Of a stretch of DNA of 64,000 nt, positions 34,494 through 43,594 are shown piece by piece. How positions within the stretch are numbered: position 1 is the stretch's first letter; each line of letters starts with the position of its first letter. The stretch is from contig NZ_CP093280.1 of the NCBI RefSeq assembly GCF_026651855.1, positions 6,656,501 to 6,720,500 on the forward strand. Reading direction: 5' to 3'. The translations under genes and the position numbers were made by a program. The notes beneath the pieces were generated by a model. The model was given only the letters and a program-made list of their open reading frames with translations, had not been told where the DNA came from and ran no database searches. Source of the DNA: Pseudomonas silvicola. GTDB lineage: Bacteria; Pseudomonadota; Gammaproteobacteria; Pseudomonadales; Pseudomonadaceae.

Positions 34494-36233
34494 ATGTCTG
34501 ATAAGAAACCTACCCTGCGCTCCGCCCAGTGGTTCGGCACCGCCGACAAGAACGGCTTCATGTACCGCAGCTGGATGAAGAACCAGGGCATCGCCGACCA
34601 TCAATTTCATGGCAAGCCGATCATCGGCATCTGCAACACCTGGTCGGAGCTGACCCCCTGCAACGCCCACTTCCGTACCATTGCCGAACACGTCAAGCGT
34701 GGCGTGCTGGAGGCCGGCGGCTTTCCGGTGGAATTCCCGGTGTTCTCCAATGGCGAGTCGAACCTGCGCCCCACCGCCATGCTCACCCGCAACCTGGCGA
34801 GCATGGACGTGGAGGAAGCCATCCGCGGCAACCCCATCGACGGCGTGGTGTTGCTCACCGGCTGTGACAAGACCACCCCCGCCCTGCTGATGGGCGCTGC
34901 CAGTTGCGATGTGCCGGCCATCGTCGTCACCGGCGGGCCGATGCTCAACGGCAAGCACAAGGGCCGCGACATCGGCGCCGGCACCATCGTCTGGCAAATG
35001 CATGAATCGCTGAAAGCCGGGCAGATCAGCCTGGATGAGTTCCTCTCGGCCGAAGCCGGCATGTCGCGCTCGGCCGGTACCTGCAACACCATGGGCACGG
35101 CGTCGACCATGGCGTGCATGGCTGAAGCGCTGGGCACTTCCCTGCCCCACAACGCCGCCATTCCAGCGGTGGACTCGCGCCGCTATGTGCTGGCGCACAT
35201 GTCCGGCATGCGCGCGGTGGAGATGGTCAAGGAAGACTTGCGCCTGTCGAAGATCCTCACTCGCGAAGCCTTCGAAAACGCCATCCGCGTCAACGCGGCC
35301 ATCGGCGGCTCCACCAACGCGGTCATCCATTTGAAAGCCATCGCCGGGCGCATCGGCGTGGACCTGGAACTGGACGACTGGACCCGCATCGGCCGTGGCA
35401 CCCCCACCCTGGTGGACCTGCAGCCATCCGGGCGTTTCCTGATGGAAGAGTTCTATTACGCCGGCGGCCTGCCTGCCGTGCTGCGCCGCCTGGGTGAAAA
35501 CAACCTGATCCCCAACCCCGAGGCCCTGACGGTCAACGGCAAGAGCCTGTGGGACAACGTGCGCAACTCGCCCATCTACGGTGACGACGAAGTCATCCGC
35601 GCCATCGACAACCCCTTGGTGGCCGACGGCGGCATCTGCGTGCTGCGCGGCAACCTGGCGCCCCTGGGCGCGGTGCTCAAGCCTTCCGCGGCCACCCCGG
35701 CCCTGATGAAACACCGCGGCCGCGCCGTGGTGTTCGAGAACTTCGACCAGTACAAGGCGCGCATCAACGACCCGGAACTGGACGTGGACGCCGACTCCAT
35801 CCTGGTGATGAAAAACTGCGGGCCGAAGGGTTACCCAGGCATGGCCGAAGTCGGCAACATGGGCCTGCCGGCCAAGCTGCTGGCCCAGGGCGTGACAGAC
35901 ATGGTGCGCATCTCCGACGCGCGCATGAGCGGCACCGCCTATGGCACCGTGGTGCTGCATGTGGCGCCGGAGGCTGCCGCTGGTGGGCCATTGGCGGCGG
36001 TGCAGGAAGGTGACTACATCGAACTGGACTGCAGCACCGGGCGTTTGCACCTGGACATCAGTGACGCCGAGCTGGCCGCGCGCTTGGCGGACTGGCAGGC
36101 ACCGGTGAACAACCTGCTGGCCGGTGGGTACCGACAGTTGTATGTGGACCACGTAATGCAGGCGGACCAGGGCTGCGACTTCGACTTCCTGGTAGGCTGC
36201 CGAGGCGCGGAAGTGCCACGGCATTCGCACTGA
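34494..36233 (+). CDS. IlvD/Edd-family sugar-acid dehydratase (L-arabonate dehydratase-like)
   Basis: A 579-residue Fe-S dehydratase. The cluster cysteines are Cys47 (GICNTW), Cys124 (TGCDKTTPA) and Cys197 (GTCNTMGTAST). The conserved FSNGESNLRPTAML and NCGPKGYPGMAEVGNM match the pentonate-dehydratase branch rather than IlvD or Edd. The reaction removes water from an aldonate to give a 2-keto-3-deoxy acid, which would feed the FAH enzyme and KGSADH encoded divergently. AAGAGAA precedes the ATG. The likely substrate is L-arabonate, or D-xylonate or D-fuconate; sequence alone cannot decide. Confidence 0.9.
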   Translation: MSDKKPTLRSAQWFGTADKNGFMYRSWMKNQGIADHQFHGKPIIGICNTWSELTPCNAHFRTIAEHVKRGVLEAGGFPVEFPVFSNGESNLRPTAMLTRNLASMDVEEAIRGNPIDGVVLLTGCDKTTPALLMGAASCDVPAIVVTGGPMLNGKHKGRDIGAGTIVWQMHESLKAGQISLDEFLSAEAGMSRSAGTCNTMGTASTMACMAEALGTSLPHNAAIPAVDSRRYVLAHMSGMRAVEMVKEDLRLSKILTREAFENAIRVNAAIGGSTNAVIHLKAIAGRIGVDLELDDWTRIGRGTPTLVDLQPSGRFLMEEFYYAGGLPAVLRRLGENNLIPNPEALTVNGKSLWDNVRNSPIYGDDEVIRAIDNPLVADGGICVLRGNLAPLGAVLKPSAATPALMKHRGRAVVFENFDQYKARINDPELDVDADSILVMKNCGPKGYPGMAEVGNMGLPAKLLAQGVTDMVRISDARMSGTAYGTVVLHVAPEAAAGGPLAAVQEGDYIELDCSTGRLHLDISDAELAARLADWQAPVNNLLAGGYRQLYVDHVMQADQGCDFDFLVGCRGAEVPRHSH

Positions 36234-36258
36234 CCCCGTCCGCAAGAACGCGAACGGC

Positions 36259-36346
36259 CTGTAGGAGCACAACTTGCTGGCGAACGATGCAACGCGATCC
36301 ATCAGGAAATCGCGCTGCCTTTTTCGCCAGCAAGCTACCCACAAGG
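36259..36346. repeat. Inverted pair of a second REP family (TTGCTGGCGAA)
   Basis: CTTGCTGGCGAA at about 36273-36284 and its complement TTCGCCAGCAAG at 36323-36334, each with a GTAGGAGC/CTACCCACAAGG border, form a long hairpin. This is the usual look of fluorescens-group REP doublets. It could also terminate the dehydratase transcript. It differs from the GGGCGAAGCTCGGG family. Confidence 0.7.
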
Positions 36347-36480
36347 ACAATGCCCGCCGCCCGTCATCAGCTTGCGCCCCCATGACAAAAAACTCATGTT
36401 TCAGGGTTGTAACACTGGTGACACCCCACGCCCGCCTGTATCCTGTGTCGCAAATTTATTTCCAAATGTAAGGGACTACG

Positions 36481-37377
36481 ATGAAATACCTGCGCCCCCT
36501 CCTGGCCGCAGCCTTGCTGTGCGCCGTGAATTTGCCTGTGCATGCCGATACCCCACCCGGTACCACACAGACGCAGCCAAAAATGACCGCCGAACAACTG
36601 CTGGCCTCCCTCAAGCCCCAGCACGGCACCATCCAGCTGCCCGGCGACATCGCCACCCTCACGCTCAACGATGATTTCTATTACCTGTCGCCGGCAGACA
36701 CCGAGCGCGTGCTCAATATCGGCTGGGGTAACCCGCCGGGTATCGAAACCCTGGGCATGATCGTGCCCAAGGCCACCAACCCGCTGTCGGAGCGCGGTTG
36801 GGGGGTGATCGTCAGCTACCAGGAAGACGGCCATATCTCCGACGACGACGCCGCCAAGATCGACTACAGCCAGTTGCTCAAGGACATGCAGTCCGAGGAC
36901 GAGGACGACAACAAGCAACGCCGCGAGCAGGGCTACGATGGCATCAGCCTGGTGGGCTGGGCCGAGCCGCCACACTACGATGGCCAGAGCCACAAGATCT
37001 ACTGGGCCAAGGAGCTGCGGGCCGACCACGCCGATGTCAACAGCCTGAACTACAGCATCCGCGTGCTGGGCCGCAAAGGCGTGCTGGAGCTCAATGCCGT
37101 GGCCACCATGAACGACCTGCCCACCATCAAGCGCGAACTGCCACAGGTGATGGCCTTCGCCGACTTCACCGACGGCAACCGCTATGCCGACTACAGCCCG
37201 GCCACCGACAAACTGGCCTCCTACGGCCTGGCGGCCCTGGTAGCCGGCGGCGTGGCCAGCAAGGCCGGCCTGTTCGCCAAGCTGGGCGTGCTGTTGCTGG
37301 CGTTCAAGAAGTTCATCGTGATCGGCGTCGTCGCGGTCGGCGCTTTCCTGCGCAAGCTGTTCAAGCGCAAGGGCTGA
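36481..37377 (+). CDS. DUF2167 membrane protein
   Basis: A 298-residue protein with a signal peptide (MKYLRPLLAAALLCAVNLPV, cleaved near HA-DTP). The periplasmic domain has the DUF2167 landmarks: DFYYLSPADTERVL, GWGVIVSYQEDGHISDDDAA and LVGWAEPPHYDGQSHKIYWA. Two hydrophobic segments lie near the C-terminus (YGLAALVAGGVASKAGL and FIVIGVVAVGAFL), followed by a basic tail KLFKRKG. The function of the family is unknown; some relatives sit in envelope-stress loci. It appears to be a single transcription unit. Confidence 0.85.
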   Translation: MKYLRPLLAAALLCAVNLPVHADTPPGTTQTQPKMTAEQLLASLKPQHGTIQLPGDIATLTLNDDFYYLSPADTERVLNIGWGNPPGIETLGMIVPKATNPLSERGWGVIVSYQEDGHISDDDAAKIDYSQLLKDMQSEDEDDNKQRREQGYDGISLVGWAEPPHYDGQSHKIYWAKELRADHADVNSLNYSIRVLGRKGVLELNAVATMNDLPTIKRELPQVMAFADFTDGNRYADYSPATDKLASYGLAALVAGGVASKAGLFAKLGVLLLAFKKFIVIGVVAVGAFLRKLFKRKG

Positions 37378-37432
37378 ACACCCTCCGGGCGCTGTACGAT
37401 ATGCATGCCGGCGCGGCCATTTCATACAACCC

Positions 37433-38593
37433 CTAGGGCAACGCCGCGGCGCAATCAGGCAACGTGACATGACAGCCGGTGAACCCACCGTCATCGGTGC
37501 CCAGCAAGCGGTTGTACACCAACCGGCTGAGCACCGATTGCGGCAGGTTGAAGTTGCGCCGAAACGGCGTCACCACCCATTCGTTGGCGACGCTTTTTTC
37601 CATCAACCGCTCGAAGCTGCCCACCACCGACTTGGCGGCATGGTCGCGGCTGACCCCGCCACGCTGGTAGAACGCCGCGGCATCACGCGCCGCGCGGAAC
37701 AGAATGTTGCACACCTGGGCCACGCTGAACACCTTCAACGCCGTGACCACCATGGCCCGGGTCTTCTCCCCCGCCCGGTACCCCAAGCGGTACTCCTCCA
37801 GCGCCATCTCCAGGAAGGCCAGGCATTCGAGCAAGGCCATCTGGTCGCAACACGCCTTTATCGGGCCGGCGCCCGCCGTGATGAACCCAGGTTCCAACAC
37901 GTGGGCTTCCAACCGTTCGTACAACAACACACCACTGGCACCCTGGACCGTCGGCAACCAGCGCACCCCGGTGAAATGCACGCGGGCGTTCTGTTGGCTG
38001 TCGAGCTCGATGGCAGTGCAGATCGATTCCGGGTCCACGGCAATCACACCGTTGCGCCACAGTTCGTTGATCAGGTCACGGTCGAAATCGCGCAGGGGGG
38101 TCAGCCGCTCATGGCGCACCTGGCAATAGGGGCGAATGTAGGCCAGGTCTTCGCTGCCGGCGTACTTGAGCAATGCCCACAGGTACAGGCAATGGCGCGG
38201 GTCCAGCTGCGCCAGGGGCTTTGCCTGGGCCATGGACCGCTCCAGCGCCTCCACCAGGCGCAGGCGCTTGGCGCACGCCAATTGTTCGCGCTCGGTCGCC
38301 GTGCAGGCAGCGCACTGGAACACACGGCGCTCAGCACGGGAGATGTAGTCGCTGCGGGTGGCAAACTGCATGGGCTCACCGCAGCGCGTGCACTTGATCA
38401 GCGTCGACCAGGCCCGGGAATGGCGCTTGACCAGCGCCGTGAACTCGGTCTGGCTGATCCCTTCGTCACGGTAGATCCTGGCCACGGTTTCGACGAAACG
38501 GCCGCCCTCCACGCGCCAGTAGCGCAGGCACAGCGCCTGGGTCACGGGGTCGGCGTCCACGTACTCGATGTGCAGGCCTGGTTTTTCACTCAT
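37433..38593 (-). CDS. Hypothetical protein with zinc-ribbon
   Basis: A 386-residue protein I cannot assign. Residues 67-100 hold two CxxC pairs (IKCTRCGEP and FQCAACTATE) spaced 24 residues apart, so a zinc ribbon is likely. The N-terminal 60 residues resemble a small helical DNA-binding region (GISQTEFTALVKRHSRAWST). The remainder is helical with no obvious catalytic motif; a Cys-Cys pair (IKACCDQMALLECLAFLEMA) is in the middle. No signal or membrane segment is seen. FlhC-like zinc regulators came to mind, but the length does not fit. Base composition is like the core genome. Confidence 0.7.
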   Translation of the reverse strand: MSEKPGLHIEYVDADPVTQALCLRYWRVEGGRFVETVARIYRDEGISQTEFTALVKRHSRAWSTLIKCTRCGEPMQFATRSDYISRAERRVFQCAACTATEREQLACAKRLRLVEALERSMAQAKPLAQLDPRHCLYLWALLKYAGSEDLAYIRPYCQVRHERLTPLRDFDRDLINELWRNGVIAVDPESICTAIELDSQQNARVHFTGVRWLPTVQGASGVLLYERLEAHVLEPGFITAGAGPIKACCDQMALLECLAFLEMALEEYRLGYRAGEKTRAMVVTALKVFSVAQVCNILFRAARDAAAFYQRGGVSRDHAAKSVVGSFERLMEKSVANEWVVTPFRRNFNLPQSVLSRLVYNRLLGTDDGGFTGCHVTLPDCAAALP

Positions 38594-38726
38594 GGGGGCG
38601 GGTCTCGGGTGGCGGTTCCAGAGCGCAGACTCTAGGCAAAGTCCCCGGAGAAAGAAGCGGGACCGTTCCCAAGGGTTGGAGTGAAATTTCCTAAAGCCTT
38701 CAGGCGCCTATCGCACAGCCCTACGG

Positions 38727-40070
38727 TCAATAGTCGCCCACCGCCCACCTCACCCGCTCCAGCGCCCCGCGCAATGCCTCGATGGGCGCCGAGCCCAGCG
38801 CCAGCCGAATCGCGTGGGGCACATGCGCAGCCACCGCGAACGGCTCGGCGGTGGAGACCGACACCTGCTCGCGCATCAGCGCCATGGCCACCTGGTCGGC
38901 GCGTACCTCCTCGGGCAACGGCAGCCACAGAAAATAGGAACTGGGGTGGCCCACCGTCGGCATGCCCGCCAGTACCTGCGCCGCCAGCGCCTGGCGGGCC
39001 TGGGCGTCCAGGCGTTTCTGCGCTTCGCAGCGGGCCACCGTACCGTCCTTCAGCCATTGGCAGGCGATGGCCGTCATGACCCCCGGGGTGTTCCAGTTGG
39101 TGGCGCGAATCACCCGTTCCAGCGTGGTGACCCAGGGCAGTGGCGCCGCCACGAAGCCGACACGCAGGCCCGCCGCGACACTTTTCGAATAGCCGGACAC
39201 ATAGACCGTGCGCTCGGGGGCGAACGTTGCCAGCGGTGGTGGCGCATCGGCGATCAGAAACGCGTAGGCGGCATCCTCGATCAGCATCAGATCGTGCTGA
39301 CGGGCAATGTCGGCCAGGCGCTGGCGCTGCTGATTGTCCAGCACCCAACCCAACGGATTTTGCAGGGTCGGCATGCAATATACCGCTCGCACCCGGCGCT
39401 GGCGGCACAGGGCATCCAGCGCGTCCAGGTCGGGGCCTTGCCCGCGGGCGGGCAGGGGCGCCAGCTCCACGCGGTGTGTCTCGGCGACTATCTTGAAACC
39501 GGGGTACGTCAACGCATCCACCGCCACCACATCCCCCGGCTGCAACAGGCCCAGCACCGTCACCGCCAGGCCATGCTGGGCGCCGGTGACCACCAGCACC
39601 TGCTCGGCGCTCACCTGCAAGCCCGACAGCGCCACATGCTCGGCCACCGCCGCGCGCTCCACGGGCCGCCCGGCGTGGGGCTGGTAACGCAACAACGCCT
39701 CAAGGTCGCCCGCCGCCGCCAGGTTGCGCAATGCCGTGCGCAGCAGTTCTGCCTGGCCGGGCACCGAGGGGTAATTGAAGTTGAGGTCCAGCATGCCACT
39801 GGCAACGCTCGCCTGGTCGATACCATGCCCGGGCGGCAACTGCATCTCGCGCACGAAAGTGCCGCGGCCGGTTTCGCCGCTCACCAGGCCCAGGCCCGCC
39901 AGCTCCGCGTACACCCGCGACGCCGTGACCAGCGCCACGCCTTCGCGCCGGGCCAGCTCCCGGTGGGTGGGCAAACGCGTGCCGGCCTGCAACCGGCCGG
40001 CGCGGATGTCAGCGGCGAAGCGGTCGACCAGCAGCTTGTAGCGCGAAGTGGGCATAGCGGATGTATCCAT
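38727..40070 (-). CDS. MocR-type regulator: GntR winged helix fused to aminotransferase fold
   Basis: A 447-residue protein. Residues about 10-75 are a GntR helix-turn-helix (RYKLLVDRFAADIRAGRLQA, ELARREGVALVTASRVYAEL). The rest is a class I/II aminotransferase fold with the PLP pocket: VTGAQHGLAV, DALTYPGFK, MPTLQNPLG, DAAYAFLI and the Schiff-base lysine in VSGYSKSVAAGLRVG. MocR proteins sense PLP or an amino compound and control neighbouring genes, often an exporter. The divergent DMT exporter at 40149 is the natural target. Start ATG 40070; a second ATG 18 bases later is possible. Confidence 0.9.
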   Translation of the reverse strand: MDTSAMPTSRYKLLVDRFAADIRAGRLQAGTRLPTHRELARREGVALVTASRVYAELAGLGLVSGETGRGTFVREMQLPPGHGIDQASVASGMLDLNFNYPSVPGQAELLRTALRNLAAAGDLEALLRYQPHAGRPVERAAVAEHVALSGLQVSAEQVLVVTGAQHGLAVTVLGLLQPGDVVAVDALTYPGFKIVAETHRVELAPLPARGQGPDLDALDALCRQRRVRAVYCMPTLQNPLGWVLDNQQRQRLADIARQHDLMLIEDAAYAFLIADAPPPLATFAPERTVYVSGYSKSVAAGLRVGFVAAPLPWVTTLERVIRATNWNTPGVMTAIACQWLKDGTVARCEAQKRLDAQARQALAAQVLAGMPTVGHPSSYFLWLPLPEEVRADQVAMALMREQVSVSTAEPFAVAAHVPHAIRLALGSAPIEALRGALERVRWAVGDY

Positions 40071-40148
40071 GACAATTATTTGATTGTACTGCTGGTCGAT
40101 TCTAGCATCCACGACACGTCACCCCGCGCTCGCCCACAGAGACTTACC

Positions 40149-41045
40149 ATGGAACAGACAGGCACCCTCCCCACCGCTCCCGTCACCAGAAGCAGCAGCG
40201 GCTGGCTCAACGGTTTCATCGGCGTGCTGATCTTCAGCGGCTCACTGCCGGCCACGCGTCTGGCGGTGCTGGACTTCAGCCCACTGTGGCTCACCGTCAC
40301 CCGGGCCACTTTGGCCGGGCTGCTGGCGCTGTGCGTGTTGCTGATGTTCAGGCAGCGCCGCCCAGCCCGCGCGCACCTGATACCCTTGGTAGTGGTCGCC
40401 CTGGGCGTGGTCATCGGCTTTCCGTTGCTCACGGCTTTGGCGCTGCAGCATGTCACCTCCGCCCACTCCATCGTCTTTCTCGGCTTGCTGCCCATGGCCA
40501 CGGCCGTGTTCGGCGTGTTGCGCGGCGGCGAGCGACCACGCCCGGCCTTCTGGCTGTTTTCCACCCTGGGCAGCCTGCTGGTGGTCGGCTTCGCCCTGAC
40601 CCAAGGCGTGGCCGCCGCGCCGCTGGGGGACGTGCTGATGCTATGCGCCGTCATTGTCTGCGGCCTGGGCTATGCCGAGGGCGCGCGGTTGTCGCGCAGC
40701 CTGGGCGGCTGGCAAGTGATCTCCTGGGCTCTGGTGCTGTCGCTGCCCTTGATGGGCATCGCCACCTGGCTGCTGATGCCCCAAAGCTTCGCCCACGTGC
40801 ATGTGGCCGGCTGGTGGAGCCTGGGCTACGTGTCCGTGTTCAGCATGTTTGTCGGCTTTGTATTCTGGTACCGCGGCCTGGCCCAGGGCGGTATCGCGGC
40901 GGTCGGGCAATTGCAGTTGCTGCAGCCGTTCTTTGGCCTGGCGTTGGCCGCCACGTTGTTGGGTGAGCAGGTCAGCCCGGGGATGGTCGCGGTCACGGTG
41001 GGGGTCATCGGGTGCGTGGTGGGGGTGCGGCGGTTTGCGCGGTGA
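40149..41045 (+). CDS. EamA/DMT-superfamily exporter
   Basis: A 298-residue, ten-helix drug/metabolite exporter with two EamA repeats (GVLIFSGSLPATRLAVLDFS near the start, then GYVSVFSMFVGFVFWYRGLA and LLQPFFGLALAATLLGEQVS in the second repeat). Members export amino acids and other small metabolites. It is divergent from the MocR regulator with 78 bases between start codons, so the pair probably forms a regulator-exporter unit. The substrate is unknown. Confidence 0.88.
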   Translation: MEQTGTLPTAPVTRSSSGWLNGFIGVLIFSGSLPATRLAVLDFSPLWLTVTRATLAGLLALCVLLMFRQRRPARAHLIPLVVVALGVVIGFPLLTALALQHVTSAHSIVFLGLLPMATAVFGVLRGGERPRPAFWLFSTLGSLLVVGFALTQGVAAAPLGDVLMLCAVIVCGLGYAEGARLSRSLGGWQVISWALVLSLPLMGIATWLLMPQSFAHVHVAGWWSLGYVSVFSMFVGFVFWYRGLAQGGIAAVGQLQLLQPFFGLALAATLLGEQVSPGMVAVTVGVIGCVVGVRRFAR

Positions 41046-41075
41046 GGCGGGCCGCTACCCGCTTGGTGGCAGCGT

Positions 41076-41891
41076 TCAAAAACCTTTCCAGTAATCCATG
41101 AACCCTTCCTTGCCCACCAGCCAGGTGCTTTGCAGCTCCCGGTTCACCGCTTCAACCTTGTCCTGCACCTCGCGCCAGGGTTGACGCAGCAGTACCCAGC
41201 ACTTGCTCGGCGGGCAATAGATGGAGGACTGGTAGCCCCACTGCTCCATCAGGATATTCATGCTTTTGTTGGTATGAAACGCCACATGCACCGGGGGCCG
41301 CAGGTAGAACCAGTCGCTGTTGCGGGGCACGTTTTCACATACCACGGTGTGCAGGATGAGGCAGCCATCGGGCGCGACCAATTCGTGCACGCTATCCAGA
41401 TCCTGCCGGGTGAGCACATGTTCGAACATCGCCGAATTGATCACGGTCTTGTAGCTGCCCGGCACCGGTTCGCGGATGTAGCAGTCCAGGTCCGCGGCCT
41501 GCACGTAGGGGTCGTAAATGGGCAGGCGCACGTTGAAGTAGCGCGCCAGCAGGCGGCTCAGGCTGCCGTAGCCAGCGGCATAATCGAGCATGCCATCGGC
41601 AGCGATGAGGCCGTGCGCTCGCAACAGCGCCAGCATCATCGCCTGCTCTGCGTAGGGCGGCTGGTTGATGGGGCTGTCAGGGTTTTCGTTGTAATGGTGG
41701 AATTGGTCGTTCAGTTCAGCCCATTGTGCATGGGGCAACTGGGCATGTGTCTGCGAAAACACAAACCCACAGGCCTCGCAGCGGCGGTAATCCACCGTGC
41801 CAATGTCACGCATGAAGTCGGCAAACGGCGCCTCGGTGTAGGTCTTGCTGAAGTAATAGGCAGCAGGACGACGGCAGATCATGCAATCCAT
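41076..41891 (-). CDS. Class I SAM-dependent methyltransferase with N-terminal zinc cysteines
   Basis: About 271 residues. An N-terminal MDCMICRR and CEACGFVFS give two CxxC pairs, as in the zinc-finger head of Methyltransf_13-type C-methyltransferases. The Rossmann SAM site reads GMLDYAAGYGSLSRLLA, with the acidic residue in PIYDPYV. The post-motif INSAMFEHVLTRQDLDSVHE is typical of methyltransferase_11-like folds. The substrate is unknown; sugar-nucleotide C-methylation is known for the zinc-headed family. I chose the ATG at 41891 because it puts the CxxC motif at the very start. A 42-residue N-terminal extension looks non-homologous. Confidence 0.8.
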   Translation of the reverse strand: MDCMICRRPAAYYFSKTYTEAPFADFMRDIGTVDYRRCEACGFVFSQTHAQLPHAQWAELNDQFHHYNENPDSPINQPPYAEQAMMLALLRAHGLIAADGMLDYAAGYGSLSRLLARYFNVRLPIYDPYVQAADLDCYIREPVPGSYKTVINSAMFEHVLTRQDLDSVHELVAPDGCLILHTVVCENVPRNSDWFYLRPPVHVAFHTNKSMNILMEQWGYQSSIYCPPSKCWVLLRQPWREVQDKVEAVNRELQSTWLVGKEGFMDYWKGF

Positions 41892-42060
41892 TGGAATAGG
41901 GTTCCCGAGGCCGAGTGGCCGAATGCAACAGAATGTATCACCACCATTACATAACAGCGATAGCGGGCTTCTGCGCACTTCATTGATCGACACACTCGCG
42001 CCCCTGGACTTGCTCACCCGGTGGTGGTCGGCACCGTTACCACCCGTGAATCTGTAGCGG

Positions 42061-42624
42061 TCATGCGCTCAGGTGTTCGTAAAGAATGGTGGCGCCCACC
42101 AGCATCAGCACCACACCCCCGACGATTTCCGCCCGCTTGCCGACGATGTGCCCCAGCACACGGCCCAGCATCACGCCCAGGGTCACCATGGTCATGGTGG
42201 CCAGGCCGATAGCGGCAGCCGCCACCAGGATATTCACATTCACAAACGCCAGGCCAACCCCCACCGCCAGCGCATCGATGCTGGTGGCCACGGCGGTCAC
42301 CGCCAAAATCATGAATGAATGCTGCTGAGGCTTTTCTTCCTCCTCGGCCTCGTGCTTCACCCCATGCCAGATCATGTGCAGGCCCAGGGCAACCAGCAGG
42401 GTGAACGCAATCCAGTGATCCCAGTTCTCCACCCAGCGGGTGGCGGCATGGCCGATGGCCCAGCCGATCATGGGCGTGATGGCTTCGATGACACCAAAGA
42501 TAAGGCCAGTGCGCAGAGCCTCGATAAAGCGGGGTTTATGCAGGCTGGAGCCTTTGCCGATCGCCGCCGCGAAGGCGTCGGTGGACATGGCGAGGGCAAG
42601 AAAAACGAGGGCAACGGGATTCAC
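42061..42624 (-). CDS. mntP: Manganese efflux pump MntP
   Basis: A 187-residue, six-helix membrane protein. The two repeats each carry the conserved Asp signature: [17 protein letters not shown] and [19 protein letters not shown]. The central loop is acidic and histidine-containing ([12 protein letters not shown]). MntP exports Mn2+ when it is in excess. A yybP-ykoY riboswitch in its leader (42693-42803) explains the control. It is a single gene. Confidence 0.95.
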   Translation of the reverse strand: MNPVALVFLALAMSTDAFAAAIGKGSSLHKPRFIEALRTGLIFGVIEAITPMIGWAIGHAATRWVENWDHWIAFTLLVALGLHMIWHGVKHEAEEEEKPQQHSFMILAVTAVATSIDALAVGVGLAFVNVNILVAAAAIGLATMTMVTLGVMLGRVLGHIVGKRAEIVGGVVLMLVGATILYEHLSA

Positions 42625-42692
42625 GGTTCACTTCCAGTCGGGCAAGGAATCAACGACACAGCCACACGCCCGACTATCGGCATGGCAGTGTC

Positions 42693-42803
42693 GCTGGTCT
42701 CTCCAACCCAAATGGGTGTTCGCACCACGGCAGGTGGCCGAGAATGTTGATGCGAACGCTTCAGGCACCGGGCCCGAAACAGGTTACTCCCCAACGAAGG
42801 GCT
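42693..42803 (-). promoter_or_regulatory. yybP-ykoY manganese riboswitch of mntP
   Basis: On the minus strand the leader holds the conserved core of this family: GGGGAGTAACC on the 5' side, CATCAACATTCTCGGCC in the middle and GGAGAGACC on the 3' side, followed by a possible expression stem (CGACACTGCC...GTGTCG). The family binds Mn2+ and turns on mntP-type exporters. Confidence 0.85.
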
Positions 42804-43036
42804 GCATCATAGCCTGGAACAGATGAAAAAAATGTTATGGATATGAACACGTTGCCCGTGATGAATAAGCAAGAACGGCCAAAAACAGCCCACCGAGGGC
42901 GTGATGCGCACTCCAAGCCCAGCGACCTGGGGTGCCCCACCTTCCAGAAAAGGCCAGGCAGCGGTAATGTGGGGGATGATCCGCCACCCAGGCGCCGCAC
43001 CATCGAGAAGAAAACACACTGAGCCCGCCCCCACGC

Positions 43037-43128
43037 CTGTAGGACCGGGCGAAGCTCGGGAAAGCAGCACCGCGGTAAAACTGGGTACACGCGGCATGAT
43101 TTTCCCAAGCTTCGCCCGGCCATACAGG
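43037..43128. repeat. Inverted pair of REP-like elements (CCGGGCGAAGCTCGG family)
   Basis: CTGTAGGACCGGGCGAAGCT (43037-43056, continuing CGGGAA) and the inverted TTTCCCAAGCTTCGCCCGGC (43101-43120, continuing CATACAGG) form a doublet 92 bases long. The 170 bases between the riboswitch region and this doublet hold no gene I can support. Confidence 0.75.
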
Positions 43129-43183
43129 GAGGAGGCGAACATCGCGTTCAACAGCCCTACACAAAAAAGAACAAGGAATTCCC

Positions 43184-43594
43184 ATGCAAGCCGTAATGGA
43201 TTACGCCACCCTCCTCGCCCTGGCCACTCAAACCTCCGCTATCACCGAGCCGTGCGAGTGCTCCCTCAAATCCCTGACCGGCTGGGAAGGCTGGCCCGTG
43301 ACGCTGCGCGAAGCGCAATTGCAGCAGATCGGCACCCTGGCCCAATTCGCGGAAGAAGAAGCCACCCTGGACGAATACCACCCCCAGGGCACCAGCTACT
43401 GGTCCGCCGAAGCGCCCATCGCCCCGCTCTACCATCCCTATAACCAGTGTGGCGTATGGCAATGCACGGCGTGCAACCGCAGCTACCTGCGCTACAACGA
43501 CGACGGCGCCTACCACTCGGAAAGCCGGATTCGCGCGTTGAGCGGGCACTTGCTGGTGGACGCGGAACATCCTACTCACGGGCGGTATAGGTGA
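43184..43594 (+). CDS. Hypothetical protein with CxxC
   Basis: A 136-residue protein of unknown family. Helices at the N-terminus (YATLLALATQTSAITEPCEC) are followed by a segment with a single CxxC in VWQCTACNRSYLRYNDDG, and a Cys pair earlier (PCEC) could complete a zinc site. It ends with basic residues. AAGGAAT precedes ATG 43184; an in-frame ATG at 43196 is also possible. The base composition is core-like. Downstream, 43595-43897 holds no gene I trust. Confidence 0.6.
   Translation: MQAVMDYATLLALATQTSAITEPCECSLKSLTGWEGWPVTLREAQLQQIGTLAQFAEEEATLDEYHPQGTSYWSAEAPIAPLYHPYNQCGVWQCTACNRSYLRYNDDGAYHSESRIRALSGHLLVDAEHPTHGRYR

Noticed and set aside
34449-36383. A 644-codon open frame antisense to the dehydratase gene
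   Set aside because: It is a shadow frame caused by GC-rich third positions. The plus-strand protein has all family motifs and the antisense product has none.
37433-38593. FlhC-like flagellar regulator
   Set aside because: The zinc cysteines and length do not match FlhC, and no FlhD partner is nearby.
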